Shown here one piece after another: positions 5,504 to 7,562 of a stretch of 7,562 nt of DNA. Below the pieces are notes generated by a model that was not told the origin of the DNA, searched no databases, and saw only the letters and a list, made by a program, of their open reading frames with translations. Made by a program: the position numbers and the translations under genes. Within the stretch, counting starts at the first letter, position 1, and every line of letters begins with the position of its first letter. The stretch lies in contig CAMYRF010000037.1 of assembly GCA_947296775.1 (NCBI GenBank), positions 1 through 7,562 of the forward strand. Reading direction: 5' to 3'. Source of the DNA: an uncultured Mycoplasmatota bacterium. GTDB taxonomy: Bacteria; Bacillota_I; Bacilli_A; RF39; UBA660.

Positions 5504-6379
5504 TTATTTTAAATACTGCTTAAATTTATCTGTCATGGTTTGTTTCCCATCATTTTCAACCCAAAGGGCCTGGGCATTGTAGTCTTTTATAAATTCTTTT
5601 CCTTCATTTACATCAAGCAAATAAAGGGCGCTTGCGATCATATTGGCTTCGTTTATATCTTTGGCAATGACAACTACCATTTTGTTTTCTTCTTGTTTTT
5701 TTCCAATTTTTGGGTTTACCATGTAAGGTTTAAATGTGTTTACATTTCCTTTAGTAACTAAACTTTCATTTTCAATATAGGCAATGTCAATTAGTTTCCC
5801 TTCTGAATTATGAATACTGATTGAGTATTTTCCTTTTTCATAGTAATTTCCTGCAGCAATATTTCCATCTTCGCTGATTATATATTCATTTAGATTTTCT
5901 TCTTTTAAGTAATTTTGGACTTTCTTGGTTGCGTAACTTGCGATTATGGAATCTATATTTATATCGTTTAATGTTGATTTGTCGTTAAAATCTAATTCAT
6001 TTATTTTTGATGTGAAATTGTATTCTTTATCATCCATTGTGCTTGTTACTAGTTTATCTGCTGTAATGTCAATTAGACCATCTGTTTTTTCATATAAACT
6101 TTTTCCATATTTTAATAGTTCTATCAGTTCTTTTTCATCTCTATTACTTGCATTTTGGTAATAATCATTGTATTTTTTATAAATATTGTCTATTTCTTCA
6201 AATGTTTTATCCATATTTTTTGCACTATATATTTTTATTGTAATTGTTTCGCTAAAATAGTAAAAACTTTTCATGTGTTCTTTTACTTTAGTACTTAAAT
6301 TAAAAATAATAAATATGATTAAAATTATTATAATAAATAGTATTATATAATTTCGTTTATCAAGTATTTTCTTTAGCAT
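5504..6379 (-). CDS. Membrane-anchored ApbE-fold protein with degenerate active site
   Basis: The 291 residues have one N-terminal transmembrane anchor (about 11-28) and then an outside domain that follows the ApbE (FAD:protein FMN transferase) pattern from end to end: FSETITIKIYS (42-52, usually a MGT...I.IYG strand), ELIELLKYGKSLYEKTDGLIDIT (84-106, usually ...SxGxFDiT), INIDSIIASYATKKV (140-153, usually DLGGIAKGYA), SEDGNIAAG (169-177, usually NAGGNI), VTKGNVNTFKPYMVNPKIGK (208-227, usually TSGxYxR...HIIDP.TG) and EANMIASALYLL (244-255, usually ADALSTALF). Several residues typical of the enzyme are changed: His before the NP turn is Met, the Gly-Gly turns are lost, and the metal-site Asp/Thr pair appears as Asn/Ser. 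Fold assignment is fairly secure; catalysis is doubtful. It has its own promoter (6395-6423) and ribosome site (GGTGG, 4 nt). Confidence 0.8.
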   Translation of the reverse strand: MLKKILDKRNYIILFIIIILIIFIIFNLSTKVKEHMKSFYYFSETITIKIYSAKNMDKTFEEIDNIYKKYNDYYQNASNRDEKELIELLKYGKSLYEKTDGLIDITADKLVTSTMDDKEYNFTSKINELDFNDKSTLNDINIDSIIASYATKKVQNYLKEENLNEYIISEDGNIAAGNYYEKGKYSISIHNSEGKLIDIAYIENESLVTKGNVNTFKPYMVNPKIGKKQEENKMVVVIAKDINEANMIASALYLLDVNEGKEFIKDYNAQALWVENDGKQTMTDKFKQYLK

Positions 6380-6394
6380 GTTACCACCATATTC

Positions 6395-6423
6395 ATTATA
6401 ACAAGATTAAATTTTATAAACAA
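6395..6423 (-). promoter_or_regulatory. Promoter of the ApbE-like gene
   Basis: On the minus strand TTGTTT (6418-6423) and a perfect TATAAT (6395-6400) are separated by 17 nt. The -10 is 15 nt before the ATG. The same -35 hexamer and spacing occur in the poly-T promoter of the next gene upstream, which makes that less regular promoter more believable. Confidence 0.7.
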
Positions 6424-6448
6424 GAATACATTTGTTTTTATTCATAAG

Positions 6449-6470
6449 AAAAAAGGCTTAAACACCTTTT
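6449..6470 (-). terminator. Weak terminator overlapping the end of the surface-protein gene
   Basis: On the minus strand AAAAGGT (6464-6470) pairs with GCCTTTT (6451-6457) around a 6-nt loop, including one G-U pair. The T-run of six (6449-6454) is mostly within the stem. The last two codons and TAA stop of the surface-protein gene lie inside the hairpin. The short exposed T-run suggests modest efficiency. Confidence 0.5.
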
Positions 6471-7453
6471 ATTATATATGGTTTTTCTTTTGTTCCATAT
6501 CCAGTTAGAATTATTGTTGGTTTTAAAAATAGTGTCGGGCAAACTGCTCTGCTATTAAAGTGTGCAGCAAGACTAAGTCCGTTTTCATTAGTTATATGCC
6601 ATGCATCATATGTATATCCTGCGGTATTTTCATCTAAGGCATATGCATTTATTAACCACCAATCGTTGTCTATATTAATATGAAAATAACTATCATTGCA
6701 TATTAATTGCCCTTCTATTATGGCTTCTGTAGCGGATATACATGCTGAGTTTAAACTTGCTTTTAAAACATCACTTACGTTTGCAAGTCCTATATTTCCT
6801 GTCCATGTATACATTTTTTCTCCATTAATGTTTTTTTGTATTGTATCATTACCCGATTTTCTTAAATTTGCTACCGCACCGATATTATATGAATGTATTT
6901 GAATTTGATTTTTTGCATTATTTGTTAAACTATTGTAATATTCATTGTTTAAGTATTTTTTTATACTACTATCCTCTGTTACGGTTCCACTATGATCGTT
7001 ACTTGGGGTTTTAAAAAGACCTTCTACTTTAGCAAATACTCCGCATCCATACTGAGGATGGATGCAATAAGTGTTTTTTTCTGTACTCCTGTGATTGGCT
7101 TCATCAAATTTCATTTCTTTTACTGTTTCATTTCTAATTATCTTTAATGTGTTATCTGGTTCGATTGCTATAATACGCCAAAGTTCATTATTAAAGGTAA
7201 TATAATTATCTGGATTACTTCCTCTATAAATATATCTGTTTTCTTCATATGTATCTTTATAAAGACCATCACCATTTGTAGTTACTAGTTGTTTAAGATT
7301 GTTTATATTTATTTCTTTTATTGTTATATTTCCTTTGGCTGTTATATTTAAATTTGTTTGAAATGCGGCATATCCTACGGTTAATATAAATAATAAACTT
7401 ATACTTGTAATGATTATTATTTTAATTTGTTTATTTTGTCTTTTTCTTCTCAT
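6458..7453 (-). CDS. Surface protein with N-terminal anchor/signal and DUF6273-like C-terminal domain
   Basis: 331 residues. A very basic N-terminus (MRRKRQNK) leads into a hydrophobic segment (about 11-29) ending VGYAAFQTNLNITAKGNI, which could be a cleaved signal or an anchor. Next comes a stretch of the type 'YRGSNPDNYITFNNELWRII' (76-95). The C-terminal part has the layout I associate with DUF6273-like, FGE/C-type-lectin-like domains: KKYLNNEYYNSLTN (165-178), NVSDVL (225-230), DNDWWLINA (262-270), AVCPTLFLKP (303-312) and a closing GYGTKEKPYII (318-328). Five cysteines (130, 137, 238, 252, 305) could form disulfides outside the cell. From memory, gut Firmicutes of this style carry many paralogues; that needs a search. 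The ATG at 7453 has GGTGA 6 nt upstream, and the promoter contains a run of T, so variable expression is possible. No enzymatic motif is seen; binding of a ligand or host structure is a guess. Confidence 0.8.
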   Translation of the reverse strand: MRRKRQNKQIKIIIITSISLLFILTVGYAAFQTNLNITAKGNITIKEININNLKQLVTTNGDGLYKDTYEENRYIYRGSNPDNYITFNNELWRIIAIEPDNTLKIIRNETVKEMKFDEANHRSTEKNTYCIHPQYGCGVFAKVEGLFKTPSNDHSGTVTEDSSIKKYLNNEYYNSLTNNAKNQIQIHSYNIGAVANLRKSGNDTIQKNINGEKMYTWTGNIGLANVSDVLKASLNSACISATEAIIEGQLICNDSYFHINIDNDWWLINAYALDENTAGYTYDAWHITNENGLSLAAHFNSRAVCPTLFLKPTIILTGYGTKEKPYIIKGV

Positions 7454-7470
7454 TCTTTTTCACCGTATAC

Positions 7471-7499
7471 ACTATATCAAAAAAAAAAAAAAAAAACAA
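7471..7499 (-). promoter_or_regulatory. Promoter with 15-T spacer for the surface-protein gene
   Basis: On the minus strand TTGTTT (7494-7499) and TATAGT (7471-7476) are separated by exactly 17 nt, composed of 15 T and GA. The -35 box is formed by the end of the terminator hairpin plus the first three T of the 18-T run. The -10 is 17 nt before the ATG at 7453, and the ribosome site GGTGA lies between. Gain or loss of a T would change the spacer length, and so promoter strength. Confidence 0.55.
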
Positions 7500-7528
7500 G
7501 GTAATTTTTTTGATAGATTACATTGTTT
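7479..7528 (-). terminator. Rho-independent terminator of the gene beyond the right edge
   Basis: On the minus strand AAACAATGTAAT (7517-7528) pairs with ATTACCTTGTTT (7494-7505): 11 of 12 pairs, one T-C mismatch, 11-nt loop. It runs into 18 T (7479-7496; the last three overlap the stem). It would stop transcription entering from the right before the surface-protein gene, leaving that gene to its own promoter. Confidence 0.8.
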
Positions 7529-7536
7529 ACAAATTT

Positions 7537-7562
7537 TTATTTAATTAAATCTTTTTCTAATA
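7537..7562 (-). CDS. Possible 3' end of an upstream gene (partial)
   Basis: On the minus strand the frame TTA GAA AAA GAT TTA ATT AAA TAA reads LEKDLIK-stop and ends 8 nt before the terminator hairpin, where a stop codon is expected. Seven codons cannot identify a protein, and another frame (IRKRFN-stop) also closes here. The presence of some gene end is inferred mainly from the terminator. Confidence 0.35.

Larger units (their letters stand above)
7466..7530 (-). repeat. Terminator-promoter repeat, right copy
   Basis: This is the direct repeat of 85-149, with 40 identical nucleotides at 7466-7505 and a diverged second hairpin arm. Here the whole unit lies between a possible upstream gene end (7537-7562) and the start of the surface-protein gene (7453), so this copy has a clear terminator side and a clear promoter side. 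Confidence 0.85.

Noticed and set aside
5946..6161. Plus-strand frame inside the ApbE-like gene
   Set aside because: It is the complement of an ApbE-patterned reading frame; there is no promoter or ribosome site for it.
6458..7453. Diversity-generating retroelement target for the lectin-like domain
   Set aside because: There is no reverse transcriptase, template repeat or adenine-biased duplicated segment in the window.
85..7530. A mobile element or composite transposon bounded by the two repeat copies
   Set aside because: The copies are terminator/promoter modules, no transposase or target duplication is visible, and the genes between them look chromosomal.
1..7562. CRISPR arrays, tRNA or rRNA genes
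   Set aside because: No regularly spaced repeats and no cloverleaf or rRNA-like segments were seen on either strand.

Overview
The window is AT-rich DNA in which every supported gene lies on the minus strand, so transcription runs from the right edge to the left. Low GC, compact 35-140 nt gaps, AGGTGAT-type Shine-Dalgarno sites, TAA-dominated stops and short single-pass membrane proteins suggest a reduced-genome, Mollicutes-like or RF39-like gut Firmicutes/Bacilli. That placement is an inference from style, not a match. The standard bacterial code fits: the tryptophans checked are TGG, and TGA is used as a stop once (mtaB).

In transcription order the layout is as follows. (i) 7537-7562 may be the last codons of an upstream gene, followed by a hairpin/poly-T terminator. 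(ii) 6458-7453 encodes a secreted or anchored surface protein with a C-terminal domain of the 'WW...RP.L.L' DUF6273-like, C-type-lectin-like kind. (iii) 5504-6379 encodes a membrane-anchored ApbE-fold protein whose active-site motifs look degenerate. (iv) 4647-5366 encodes a membrane-anchored, acidic coiled-coil protein of unknown function. (v) 3336-4610 is mtaB, a tRNA methylthiotransferase. (vi) 2675-3295 encodes an unknown single-pass protein. (vii) 389-2605 is a RecD2-type helicase. (viii) 176-328 encodes a 50-residue membrane-associated peptide. Only mtaB and recD2 are recognisable housekeeping genes, and no shared pathway for the window is evident.

The most interesting signal is a duplicated intergenic module at 85-149 and 7466-7530. 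On the minus strand each copy is a hairpin, then an uninterrupted run of 18 T, then GATATAGTGTATA. The T-run is the terminator U-tract, and it also fills the spacer of a promoter-like pair, TTGTTT-17 nt-TATAGT. The next gene's promoter (6395-6423) is TTGTTT-17 nt-TATAAT, which supports that reading. A hypermutable homopolymer in the spacer upstream of a surface-protein gene would be a natural phase-variation switch. The recD2 promoter is likewise overlaid on the preceding terminator.

The first ~83 bases are not genomic. They match, with correct spacing, an Illumina Nextera i7/P7 adapter, preceded by bases that read on the other strand as poly-A then poly-G. The window therefore starts at a contig end, and the left copy of the repeat needs checking because its outer part could come from the right copy.
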